In this document: positions 1-12,471 of the stretch, in pieces | Position numbering within the stretch: position 1 is the stretch's first letter | How the letters are laid out: each line of letters opens with the position of its first letter | Assembly (NCBI GenBank): GCA_937899905.1 | Contig: CALCCF010000041.1 | Coordinates: forward strand, 43,605 to 107,604 | Direction: 5' to 3' | Origin: an uncultured Phycisphaeraceae bacterium | GTDB lineage: Bacteria; Planctomycetota; Phycisphaerae; Phycisphaerales; UBA1924 | Length of the DNA: 64,000 nucleotides | Position numbers and translations under genes: made by a program | The notes under the pieces: generated by a model | What the model was told of the DNA's origin: nothing | Seen by the model: the letters and a program-made list of their open reading frames with translations, nothing else | Databases searched by the model: none

Positions 1-1433
1 GTGGGCATGTGGAGGCCGAAGATCTCGTGCTCGACGAAGTGGGCCTTGGCGAGCTCGCCGCTGAGGATGGCCGAGACCATCGCTCGGGTGTAACCCAGCT
101 TGAAGCGGCTGCCCACGCCGTGCGGGCCGCCGGTCCAGCCGGTGTTCAGCAGCCAGACGTTGGCGTCGTGCGTCTTGATCCGGTCGGCGAGCATCGCCGC
201 GTATTCGGCGGGCGGACGCGGCATGAACGGCGCGCCGAAGCATGCGCTGAAGTTCGGCTGCGGCTCGGTGACACCGGCCTCGGTGCCCGCGAGCTTGCTG
301 GTGTACCCGTTGATGAAGTAGTACATCGCCTGCTCGGGCGTCAGCTTGCTGACCGGGGGCATGACGCCGAACGCATCGGCCGTGAGGAAGATCACGTTCT
401 TGGGGTGCTGGCCGACCGAAGGAATCACGGCGCCGGGGATGAAGTCGACGGGGTAGGTGACACGCGTGTTCTCGGTGATCGTGTTGGCGTCGTAGTCGGG
501 CTCGCGGCTGTCGTCGTCGATCACGACGTTCTCGAGGACGCTGCCAAACTTGATGGCGTCCCAGATCTGCGGCTCGCCTTCCTTGGAGAGCTTGATGCAC
601 TTCGCGTAACAGCCGCCCTCGAAGTTGAAGACGCCCTTGTCGCTCCAGCCGTGCTCGTCGTCGCCGATCAGGGCGCGATCCTCGTCGGCGCTCAGCGTGG
701 TCTTGCCCGTGCCGCTCAAGCCGAAGAAGAGCGCGACGTTCGAGCTGTCGTCCTTGGCGACGTTGGCCGAACAGTGCATCGGGAAGACGCCCACCTCGGG
801 CATGTCGAAGTTCATGGCGTAGAAGATGCTCTTCTTGATCTCGCCGGCGTACTCGGTGCCCAGGATGACCACCGTCTTGCGCTCCATCGACTGCGCGATG
901 ATGATCGAGCCCTTGACGCCCAGCTGCTCGGCCTCCTCGGCGGTCAGCTTGTGGCGGCCGGCGTTGAGGATCGTCCAGTCGTGCTTCCAGTCGGTCGAGC
1001 CGCTGGCGGCGCGGGTGCCCTGGCGGATGAACAGCGTGCTGGCGAAGAGGTTGTGCCACGCTTGCTCGGTGACGACGCGAACCCCCAGGCGATACGCCGG
1101 GTCGGCACCCGCGAAGCCCTCGAAGCAGTAGACCTTGTCCTGCTTGTTCAGGTGCTCGGTCGCGATGCGCTCGGCCAGCTCGAATCGCTCAGGCGTCAGC
1201 GGCTGGTTGACCTTGCCCCAATCGATCTTGCCGTGGATGGCAGCGGTGTCCTCGAGGTACTTGTCGGTGGGGCTGCGGCCGGTACGCTCGCCGGTCAGGC
1301 ACACCATCGCGCCGTCGGCGGCTAATCGGCCCTCGCCTGCGGCCAGAGCGTGCTCGATGAGGCGGGCCGGCGGCAGGTTTCGGAGGGTGCGATCGGCGGA
1401 AAGATCAAGGGAAGCGAGCGTCTGGCTAGACAT
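1..1433 (-). CDS. pckA: Phosphoenolpyruvate carboxykinase (ATP), 3' end outside window
   Basis: Reverse-strand translation starting MSSQTLASLDLSADRTLRNLPPARLIEHAL contains LTGERTGRSPTDKY, GLSGTGKTTLSADEDRALIGDDEHGWSDKGVFNFEGGCYAK and NVWLLNTGWTGGPHGVG, all diagnostic of ATP-PEPCK. Antisense ORF 9..1325 is spurious. Confidence 0.95.
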   Translation of the reverse strand, partial: MSSQTLASLDLSADRTLRNLPPARLIEHALAAGEGRLAADGAMVCLTGERTGRSPTDKYLEDTAAIHGKIDWGKVNQPLTPERFELAERIATEHLNKQDKVYCFEGFAGADPAYRLGVRVVTEQAWHNLFASTLFIRQGTRAASGSTDWKHDWTILNAGRHKLTAEEAEQLGVKGSIIIAQSMERKTVVILGTEYAGEIKKSIFYAMNFDMPEVGVFPMHCSANVAKDDSSNVALFFGLSGTGKTTLSADEDRALIGDDEHGWSDKGVFNFEGGCYAKCIKLSKEGEPQIWDAIKFGSVLENVVIDDDSREPDYDANTITENTRVTYPVDFIPGAVIPSVGQHPKNVIFLTADAFGVMPPVSKLTPEQAMYYFINGYTSKLAGTEAGVTEPQPNFSACFGAPFMPRPPAEYAAMLADRIKTHDANVWLLNTGWTGGPHGVGSRFKLGYTRAMVSAILSGELAKAHFVEHEIFGLHMP

Positions 1434-1612
1434 CGGCGGTGCATCTCCGGGCCGGCGGGAACGGTGCGTCTTGGGCTCAAAAACGGTAATGGGAAGGGTA
1501 GGTCGCCGGCCATCGCGGGGCTAGGTGGAAGCGGCGCTTGCCACGGGCCGCTCGCGTGCTAGCGTTATCGCTCGCTCGGTCCGGCGAAGGTCGTACCGGA
1601 CGGCACCAAGAC

Positions 1613-1687
1613 GGTGGCTGTAGCTCAGTTGGTTAGAGCACCAGGTTGTGGTCCTGGGGGTCGCGGGTTCGAATCCCGTCAGTCACC
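1613..1687 (+). tRNA. tRNA-His (anticodon GTG)
   Basis: GGTGGCTGTAGCTCAGTTGGTTAGAGCACCAGGTTGTGGTCCTGGGGGTCGCGGGTTCGAATCCCGTCAGTCACC: cloverleaf with G-1/C73 typical of tRNA-His, anticodon GTG, T-loop GGTTCGAATCC; CCA not encoded. Confidence 0.95.
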
Positions 1688-1717
1688 CTTTCCCGTCAGC
1701 ACGCCGCGATCGGCCAG

Positions 1718-2593
1718 TCAGCGAGGAGCCCGGGACAACGCCCGCTCCATCGCGGCGACCGCACGCTGTCCGTATCCGCCGCCGAACAGCACGGCGTGGA
1801 CTAGGAGCGGGTAGATCTGGTACATCTCACGGCGGTGCTCAAAGAAGCCCTCGGCGATGGGCCGCAGCTCGTGGTAGCGGTCGTAGAACGCCCTGCCGAC
1901 GCAGCCGAAGAGGCTCATGAATGACAGCTCGATCTCTCGGTCGGCGTAGTAGATCGCCGGATCGATGATGCCCGTGATGCGCTGGCCGTCGCTGAGGAAG
2001 TTTCCCGACCAGAGATCGCCGTGGATGAGCACGGGGCGCTCGTCGGGGGCGACGAACGCCCACGGGGCTCGCTCCATCGCCTCCGCCAGCCGGTGCGCGG
2101 TCCGAAGCCCGCCCGGCGGAAGCGCACGGCGCTGTTCGGCGAGCGTGGCGAAGTGCACGACCCTCTGGTGCGCGAAGAACGCGGCCCATGTCTCAACGGA
2201 TCTGTTGGGTTGGCTCAGCGGGCCGATGAGCGTGTCGCGTTCGTAACCGAAGCTCGGACTCTCGATGCCGTGCAGGTCGGCCAGGAGTTCCGCGAGGTGG
2301 GACTGGGCTGTTTCCGAGGCACCTGGGCTCCCCGGCAGGCGCTGCATGACGAGGAGGTCGGAAGCGGAATGCAAGACGTGTGGTACGGGCAGCGAGGTCA
2401 GCCGCGCGAGATCCACGAGCATGCTCGCTTCGATGCGCAGGTCGCCCGAACTGTCACCGATCTTGGCGACCAGCGGCCCGCTGCGCTCGCCTTGGCAGCC
2501 GACCACGCGCGCGATGCAGCCACCGTTCAGATCGTGCACGCTGGCGACCTGCTCGTTTATGGCGTTCGAGATTCGCTCGGCGACGCCCTGCAC
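1718..2593 (-). CDS. Fructosamine kinase family protein
   Basis: GCIARV, DTLIGPLSQPN, WAAFFAHQRV, PVLIHGDLWSGN, IDPAIYYADREIELSFMSLFG, LLVHAVLFGGGY motifs. Confidence 0.9.
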   Translation of the reverse strand: MQGVAERISNAINEQVASVHDLNGGCIARVVGCQGERSGPLVAKIGDSSGDLRIEASMLVDLARLTSLPVPHVLHSASDLLVMQRLPGSPGASETAQSHLAELLADLHGIESPSFGYERDTLIGPLSQPNRSVETWAAFFAHQRVVHFATLAEQRRALPPGGLRTAHRLAEAMERAPWAFVAPDERPVLIHGDLWSGNFLSDGQRITGIIDPAIYYADREIELSFMSLFGCVGRAFYDRYHELRPIAEGFFEHRREMYQIYPLLVHAVLFGGGYGQRAVAAMERALSRAPR

Positions 2594-2630
2594 ACAGGAT
2601 TCTGGCAGGGCGCGAGTTCGCGTCGAGCCC

Positions 2631-3779
2631 TCAGGCAGCCGTTTTCGCGTGGCGGCACATCGAAGTGAGGGTGTTGATAGCCTCTTGGGCGCTCTCGATG
2701 GAGCCAGAGTTCTCGAGGATCGCGAGCACGTTCGATGCCGCCTCCGCGATGGCGTCCTGCCCGAGCAAGGGGCCGGTGCCGCGGATGCGCGCGCAAATGT
2801 AGCGAAGGCTCTTGTCGTCGTCTTGCTTCACGGCGACGGCGATCTCTTCGGAGAATTTTTGCAGATCCTGGGCGAAGAGTTCGGCGAGGGCCTTCAGCGA
2901 GGGGTCGGTTTCTTGGGGAGCCTGTGGCGTGTTGCTTTCATCCTCGGCACCGCGATCCAGGATGATGTACTCGGCCAAGGCCCGCAAGAGTGCGCTGCGA
3001 TCGATGGGCTTGGGGACGAATGCGCTGGCACGCGCTTCGCGGATGGCGTCGCGCGCGTTGACGGACTTGTCCCCCGAGATTGCGATGACCGGTGTGGCAT
3101 GCCCTGCGGCACGCAACGCCTGCACTTTCTCCTGCGCGGCGGTCGCATCCATGTCGAAGTCGATGAGCACGACGTCGAAAGGTTCGTTGAGCTGGGAATC
3201 CGCCTCTTTGTATTTCTCGACATGCACGAGGCGAAGCTTGGTCTCGGCGAGGTAGACCTCGATGAGCTTCTTCTCGATCTCGCTGCCAGTGACGAGGAGG
3301 ATGCGGCCGCTCAGTTCTCCTGGATCCACGTGTTCCAGAGAGAACGACTCGCTCAGTGGATCGAGCCGCACGTAGTCGTTAACGTCGATCTCTTTCGTGA
3401 ATCGCATACCCACGTCATGCACGCGGCCTGAAACGTGGCGACACTGGACGACGCTTGCGACCAGCCACTGATCGCCCCGGTCCTTGTGCCGCAGCTTGAC
3501 GCGGCACTTGGTGCCCACGTGCATGTAGGAGCTGTGTAGCACGCTCATCCCGCCGCGCGAGATGTTGCGGCACGCGACGCAGAAGCCGACGCTGCCGCCG
3601 CTCGGCTGGTAGACCTCGACATCAACGGCGTGCCGGCGATACTCGAGCCGGGCGTGGCTGCGCCGGGCCGTGCTGCCCTGGCTCATCTGGTCGAGCTCGT
3701 CCATGAGGACGCTGAGCCGATCGGCGGAGAGATGGAGTGTGTTGTCTTTGTTGTCCATACCGGACCCAACGCTCGGCAT
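2631..3779 (-). CDS. PilZ domain + response-regulator receiver + Hpt-like domain protein
   Basis: N-terminal RRSHARLEYRR...NISRGGMSVL...RFTKEI (PilZ-like), central ILLVTGSE...VVLIDFDMD...PKPID (REC-like), C-terminal helical SLRYICARIRGTGPLLG resembling Hpt. Confidence 0.7.
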   Translation of the reverse strand: MPSVGSGMDNKDNTLHLSADRLSVLMDELDQMSQGSTARRSHARLEYRRHAVDVEVYQPSGGSVGFCVACRNISRGGMSVLHSSYMHVGTKCRVKLRHKDRGDQWLVASVVQCRHVSGRVHDVGMRFTKEIDVNDYVRLDPLSESFSLEHVDPGELSGRILLVTGSEIEKKLIEVYLAETKLRLVHVEKYKEADSQLNEPFDVVLIDFDMDATAAQEKVQALRAAGHATPVIAISGDKSVNARDAIREARASAFVPKPIDRSALLRALAEYIILDRGAEDESNTPQAPQETDPSLKALAELFAQDLQKFSEEIAVAVKQDDDKSLRYICARIRGTGPLLGQDAIAEAASNVLAILENSGSIESAQEAINTLTSMCRHAKTAA

Positions 3780-3895
3780 CGCTCGTCCCCTCGGCCTTGC
3801 CGAATATCGGCCCGAGGAGCGAGCATCTTGCGTCGAACCCGGCTCCCGAGTGTCAATAGTCTCGGTGCCAGCGAGTCGATCCCCGAAACAGGGGG

Positions 3896-8007
<4,112 letters not shown>

Positions 8008-8085
8008 GCGTCCTCCGTGCGTCTGGCGGCGTGCCTTGTGGCACCCGCAACGAAATCCTTTTCGCGACCGATCAGCGTAGCCGTC

Positions 8086-8745
8086 TTAGGACCGGCTTTC
8101 GGCCTCGAGCACCGCGGCGATGCGCGGCCCGTTGAACTCCAGGAGCCGGCGCTCGGTGGCCAGCGCGTCCAGTCGTGCGTCATGAGGCTCGGTGGGCACA
8201 CGCGGGGCGACCTGGGCCTCGAACCCGTAGCCAAGCGACAACCCACGACGGCGGGTGTCGGCAAGGAATCGGTCGTAGAAGCCCGCGCCGCGGCCGAGCC
8301 GGAACCCGCGCAGATCGAAGGCTAACGCCGGCACGAGCACGACGTCCACGGTCTCGATGGCCACTCCCGGCGCGTGCGGGGCGGGCTCGGGCACACCCAG
8401 CCTGCCTTCGACCACATCGGTCATCACGTCGCCAATCTCGGCTGGGCTGATGGGCCGAGCGTCCCAGTCCACCCGTGGACCGACCACCGAGATGTCTGCT
8501 TCCAGGAGACGCTCGATGAGCGCGCCCGTGCCCGCTTCGCCGACCATGGAGAGGTACACCATGACGCGGCGGGCGCTGGCCATCGGTGCCCAGGCCAGGA
8601 CGCGTTCGGCGAGTGCTTCGGCCTTGCGCTGCGACTCTTCCTCGGTGAGCGATTCCATGGCCTGACGCATCTGCGCGCGCAGGGACGACTTCTCGCGGGT
8701 GAGGTCGTCGGCTGGTGTGCCGCTATCCGGCTTGAGTGAGGGCAT
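8086..8745 (-). CDS. 5-formyltetrahydrofolate cyclo-ligase
   Basis: KSSLRAQMRQAMESL, VDVVLVPALAFDLRGFRLGRGAGFYDRFLA, SLGYGFEAQVAPRVPTEPHDARLDAL; ORF start at 9258 is over-extended, true start near MPSLKPDS. Confidence 0.9.
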   Translation of the reverse strand: MPSLKPDSGTPADDLTREKSSLRAQMRQAMESLTEEESQRKAEALAERVLAWAPMASARRVMVYLSMVGEAGTGALIERLLEADISVVGPRVDWDARPISPAEIGDVMTDVVEGRLGVPEPAPHAPGVAIETVDVVLVPALAFDLRGFRLGRGAGFYDRFLADTRRRGLSLGYGFEAQVAPRVPTEPHDARLDALATERRLLEFNGPRIAAVLEAESRS

Positions 8746-8972
8746 GCTCGGCCCCCTCCGCGGGGTTGGGCCCAGGCGCGTGTCGTTGGGCTGTCGTGCG
8801 ATAATGCTCACACGAAGCCTATCGGAACGAGCCGGGGGGTGACTCAAGCCAACCTGGTGCCGAGTGCGGATTCTGAGCGCAATTTGGCTCAAGCGACGCA
8901 AGCCGACGGCGGTCGACATCGAGCGACACGAATCGACAGGTGGGTCTGCCGCTGCCGGGTCGTGGATCGTGG

Positions 8973-9035
8973 CGGAGCGGCGATCCCAAAGAAAAGCCCC
9001 CGGCCAGCTCCTCCGCCAGTCGGGGGACCGCTCCG
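8973..9035 (-). ncRNA. Candidate structured RNA element in the lepB/5-FCL intergenic region
   Basis: Two nested stems: CGGAGCGG (8973-8980) with CCGCTCCG (9028-9035) and CCCCCG (8997-9002) with CGGGGG (9021-9026); minus strand reads CGGGGGCTTTTCTTT. Identity unknown. Confidence 0.35.
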
Positions 9036-9181
9036 CGATCGCTGAGCAACCGGGTTTCCCGGTAGCCGAGCGTGGTCGCGCAGCTCTCTCGGCCGACTCT
9101 AGCCGGTCTGCCGCCGGAGAATGCCCAGAAGTGGCGGGTTTTGCGAATTCTTGAGGAATTCGGACGGACCCTATCGGATCA

Positions 9182-10867
9182 CTACCAGATGAACCGCAGG
9201 CGGCCGAATCCGGGGATTGGCACCGGCCCACGCCGTTCGACGGCTGGGAAGTAGACAAAGAAGGCCCGCCCGATCATGAGCTCGCCGGGCACGATGCCGG
9301 CCGGGGCGTCGAGCTCGGCGACCCATGGACTGGGATCGTTGAGCAGGCGGCTGTCCTGGCTGCTGGCCGAGTTGTCGCCGCAGACGAAGAAGTGGCCCTC
9401 GTTGAGCACCGCGAGTTCCAGCGCCGGGTGGCTGCCGCGGACGGGCAGCTGGCTGTCCCGGCCGCCGCGAGTCGTCTGGTAGTACAGGTCGCGGTCGAGG
9501 CCGAGGCGGTGCAATCGAGCGGGCCCGGTCAGTTCGATCGCGGGGCTGGCTGGCGAGTACGCGGTCGCGGGGGCGATGACCGGCGCTTGGGCGTCGAGCG
9601 GCAGGCCGGTGGCGAGTTCGTACCGCTCGATGGGCCCCCAGTCGTACTCGGCGTAGGCCACGCGCGATCCGCCGACGTAAAGCCACAGCGCCTGGTCGGC
9701 GTGCCAGAACTCAACCTCGGTGACTTGGCCGGCCGGCAGCGCGCCGATGTTGGCCTCGTCCATGGTGGTCCATGCGTCGGAGTCCAACCCATCGAGCGGG
9801 CGCATCTGGATGCGCGCGGAGCCGTTCTCGATCACCGCGCGGAACTCGTGGCCACGCGTGTTCACGTGCATCGCGAAACGCGCGAGATCCTGGGCGACGG
9901 GCTCGACGCCAGTGCGCACGCGGATGTCACCGACGCCGAAGGTCGGCGGCATGAGCGGGTCGAGCCGCTGGCCGCTGCTGCGGTAGCGTTCGTTGTAGGG
10001 ATAGTGGTCGACGATGGGCCATGCCTCACCGTCCCACGACAGGCGCGTCGCGCCGGGGCCGGTGTGCTCGGGCGTGCGGCCGTCCAGGCCCTGCCAGCTC
10101 GAAAGCGAACCGCCGTCGATGCCCACCGCGCGCCACGGCGGCCTGTACCAAACGAAGCCGTTGCGCACCGGATCGAGCGGCGCGCGTGTGGTCTCGTGGA
10201 TTGGCATCCACACGGCGCGCTGGGCCTCTTCGGGCTTGCGCGCAATGGTCCAGCCGTCCATGGCCCACGTGCCGCCTCGGCCGTCGAGATCGGCGCCGCT
10301 TGGGCGCGAGCTGGTCGGCCGCGTGAAAATGTCGCCATCGACGATGGCGAGTTGCTCGCCGGGCAGCCCGGTCAGGCGCTTGATGTAGTTCTGCGTCGGA
10401 TCGGTCGGGTTCTTGAAGACCACGACATCGAACCGCTCGGGCTCGAACAGGATCGGCAGGTACTTGAGCACCAGGATGCGGTCGCCGGCGCGCAGCCGAT
10501 CGATCTGGGCGTTGATGCGGTCGGCCGGCAGCCTCGATTCGGTGGCACCCAGCTCGAGCAACGCGGCCGGGGCGCTGGTGGTCATGGGGTCGGTGATGGT
10601 GACGCGTGATGCTGCGGGGCTGCCGCTGCTGGGGTCGCCCCACGGGCCGACCTGCCAGCGGTGGCCGGTCTGCTCGCCGACGAACTCCATGTGCTGGCCG
10701 AGGAGCGTGGGGGCCATCGAGCCGGTGGGGATGACGAAGGCCTCGATGATGAAGGCCCGGAAGATGAACGCCATCGCGAAGGCGATGATGACGCTGGAAA
10801 AGGTCTCGCGGATCGAGAACTTGTGCGCGTCTTTGGGGGGAGCCTTCTTCGCGGGGGTTTCGGCCAT
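9182..10867 (-). CDS. lepB: Signal peptidase I with large insertion
   Basis: TM followed by VIPTGSMAPTLLGQ, DVVVFKNPTDPTQNYIKRLTGLPGEQLAIVDGDIF, FFVCGDNSASSQDSRLL; 561 aa with a long insert between catalytic boxes. Confidence 0.9.
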   Translation of the reverse strand: MAETPAKKAPPKDAHKFSIRETFSSVIIAFAMAFIFRAFIIEAFVIPTGSMAPTLLGQHMEFVGEQTGHRWQVGPWGDPSSGSPAASRVTITDPMTTSAPAALLELGATESRLPADRINAQIDRLRAGDRILVLKYLPILFEPERFDVVVFKNPTDPTQNYIKRLTGLPGEQLAIVDGDIFTRPTSSRPSGADLDGRGGTWAMDGWTIARKPEEAQRAVWMPIHETTRAPLDPVRNGFVWYRPPWRAVGIDGGSLSSWQGLDGRTPEHTGPGATRLSWDGEAWPIVDHYPYNERYRSSGQRLDPLMPPTFGVGDIRVRTGVEPVAQDLARFAMHVNTRGHEFRAVIENGSARIQMRPLDGLDSDAWTTMDEANIGALPAGQVTEVEFWHADQALWLYVGGSRVAYAEYDWGPIERYELATGLPLDAQAPVIAPATAYSPASPAIELTGPARLHRLGLDRDLYYQTTRGGRDSQLPVRGSHPALELAVLNEGHFFVCGDNSASSQDSRLLNDPSPWVAELDAPAGIVPGELMIGRAFFVYFPAVERRGPVPIPGFGRLRFIW

Positions 10868-10944
10868 GGGCGGAGGGTAGGGGGGCGGTTGGGACGCGTG
10901 GGGTGGTCCCGGGCTGGTGCTTTGGTCGCGGGCCGCTGACCGAC

Positions 10945-11274
10945 GCCACGGCGCGGCGGCGGACCGCCGCGCCGTGGCTCGACCAATGGGGTTGTTTTAT
11001 GGCGCTCGCGGTGCTCGCTTGCGGCCTGGCGGCCGGGCGTCGGGGACGCCTCGCGGGGACATGCGCCGCGGCGCCCGCGAACGGGCTTGGGCGGATGTCC
11101 CCGCGCCGTTGCGCTGCGCTGCAGCATCCGCCCAAGCTGTCCGCAGCGCCGGGCGCATGCGGAGGCGAGGCCGCTTCTGCGGCCCGGGCGAAGCCCGCAA
11201 GCGAGCGGAGCGAGCGCCATAAAGCAACCCCGTTAGGCGAGCACGGGCGCAGTCGTCTTCGACTCCGCCCGTGC
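10945..11274. repeat. 330-bp quasi-palindromic element bounded by two 34-nt hairpins
   Basis: Hairpin L 10945-10978 (15-bp perfect stem, CGGA loop); hairpin R 11241-11274 (15-position stem with 1 mismatch, TCTT loop); inverted arms starting GGGGTTGTTTTATGGCGCTCGC (10988) and ending GCGAGCGCCATAAAGCAACCCC (11231); inner 12-bp perfect IR CTTGGGCGGATG (11086-11097) / CATCCGCCCAAG (11125-11136). Confidence 0.85.
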
Positions 11275-11346
11275 GTCAAACACCCTTCATCTCTGGACGC
11301 GCAACGCGAACTCCTTTCGCGCACCGCATCACGAATTCATGCAGGC

Positions 11347-12045
11347 TCAGGCCGCCTCCATCTGCCCACCGGTCTGCCCGCTCTGGACTTCGTTACTGGG
11401 CACGCCCAGGCTGATGACAACAGTCGCCGTCCACGGGCTCACGCGCGTGTCGGTGCCGGCCTTGCCCACGCCCGACGCCGGGCGCTTGGCGCGGATGCGG
11501 TAGCCGGCCTGGGCCGTGCCCGCGGGCACGCCGCCGTCGAGCAGTTCGCGCGTGGTCACGGTGTCGACGGCGGTCCACGTCTGCTGGCTGTCGAGCGATC
11601 GCTGGACCTCGTAGTACGTGCCCAGTGCGAGCGAGCCCTCCCAGCGCAGCTCGACCAACCCCTGCGGGCGCAGGCCAATGGTGACATTCGTTGGCGCGAC
11701 GGGGTCGGGGCTGGGCGTCGGCTGGGCGGGCGGCTCCAGGCCGGCGGCGGCGTACACGCCAGGGTCGCTCTCGGCGCGGGCGTAGGCCCAGATGGTCGCG
11801 ATGAGCCCAGACGCGAACGCGCGCATGTCGCCGATGGCCTGGTCGCGCGTGGACAGGGCGTTCTCGGCGGCCAGCGCGGCCGCCTGCTGGCTCGCGTACG
11901 AATCGCGGGCGGCCTGCGTAAGAACGGTCGCCGCGTTGACCTGCTCAACCGATAACCCCACGGCCGCGGGATCGGCCGCCCACAGGGGCAGGCGTTCTTC
12001 GAGGTACTCGATGGGGGCGACGATGGGGCTCTTGGGGATCGACAT
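11347..12045 (-). CDS. FN3-like domain protein, paralog of 34634..35290
   Basis: MSIPKSPIVAPIEYLEERLPLWAADPAAVGLSVEQVNAA... helical N-terminus, Pro-rich linker, FN3-like C-terminus VELRWEGSLALGTYYEVQRSLDSQQTW...VPAGTAQAGYRIRAKR; clear match to the 34634 ORF. Confidence 0.75.
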   Translation of the reverse strand: MSIPKSPIVAPIEYLEERLPLWAADPAAVGLSVEQVNAATVLTQAARDSYASQQAAALAAENALSTRDQAIGDMRAFASGLIATIWAYARAESDPGVYAAAGLEPPAQPTPSPDPVAPTNVTIGLRPQGLVELRWEGSLALGTYYEVQRSLDSQQTWTAVDTVTTRELLDGGVPAGTAQAGYRIRAKRPASGVGKAGTDTRVSPWTATVVISLGVPSNEVQSGQTGGQMEAA

Positions 12046-12177
12046 GCGCGACTCCGTTCCGGTGCGCGGCGTGCGCCGCTGGGTTTCGTGCGGGCGCCGT
12101 GCCCGCATTTACCCGAGCGTCGGCGACCGCGCCAGACGGCTTCACCGTTGCAATCCGCAAAACCCGCCCCGATGTGC

Positions 12178-12471
12178 ACCGCGCGTCCGGGAACAGCCCG
12201 CGCGCGTCCGACAACCGCACCAACACGACCGAAAACCGCGAGCGAGCGCCGGGCGGACGCGGGCTCCCCCTCGGGAGTTTGCGATTGCCGGCCTGCGGAC
12301 GGGGATTGCCGGCCCGCGGGTGGCAATTGCCGGGCTGTATTCTCGGATTGCGGGCCCGCGTTTTGTGATTACTGGCCAGCAGATTTCGATTGCAGCCCCG
12401 GAAGATCGGGTTGGCAAGCCGCACGTTGCGATCGCGGACGCGCGACCGGCGGTCAGGGCTGCCGCCAGATG
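12178..12471. repeat. Array 1: degenerate 21-bp tandem repeats
   Basis: Clear consecutive 21-nt units from 12283 (gattgccggcctgcggacggg / gattgccggcccgcgggtggc / aattgccgggctgtattctcg / gattgcgggcccgcgttttgt / gattactggccagcagatttc / gattgcagccccggaagatcg / ...); weaker 21-nt periodicity upstream (GCGCGTCCG at 12181 and 12202; AAC[CA]GC at 12192, 12213, 12234). Confidence 0.85.

Noticed and set aside
9-1325. 438-aa + strand ORF
   Set aside because: Antisense to pckA, which has clear homology; product of high-GC codon bias.
1614-1920. ORFs MAVAQLVRAPGCGPGGRGFESRQSP... and MVLGVAGSNPVSHPF...
   Set aside because: Translation of the tRNA-His gene itself; a well-known spurious ORF pattern.
10945-11274. 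Standard rho-independent terminator
   Set aside because: The hairpins lack adjacent T-tracts and the symmetric 330-bp organisation is far larger than a terminator.
10903-11955. 350-aa + ORF and the opposite 10582..11220 ORF sharing MALAxLACGL...
   Set aside because: Similarity between opposite strands is explained by the palindromic DNA element, not by two related proteins.
12178-12471. CRISPR array
   Set aside because: Unit is only 21 nt, repeats are degenerate, no spacer of 28+ nt and no cas genes.
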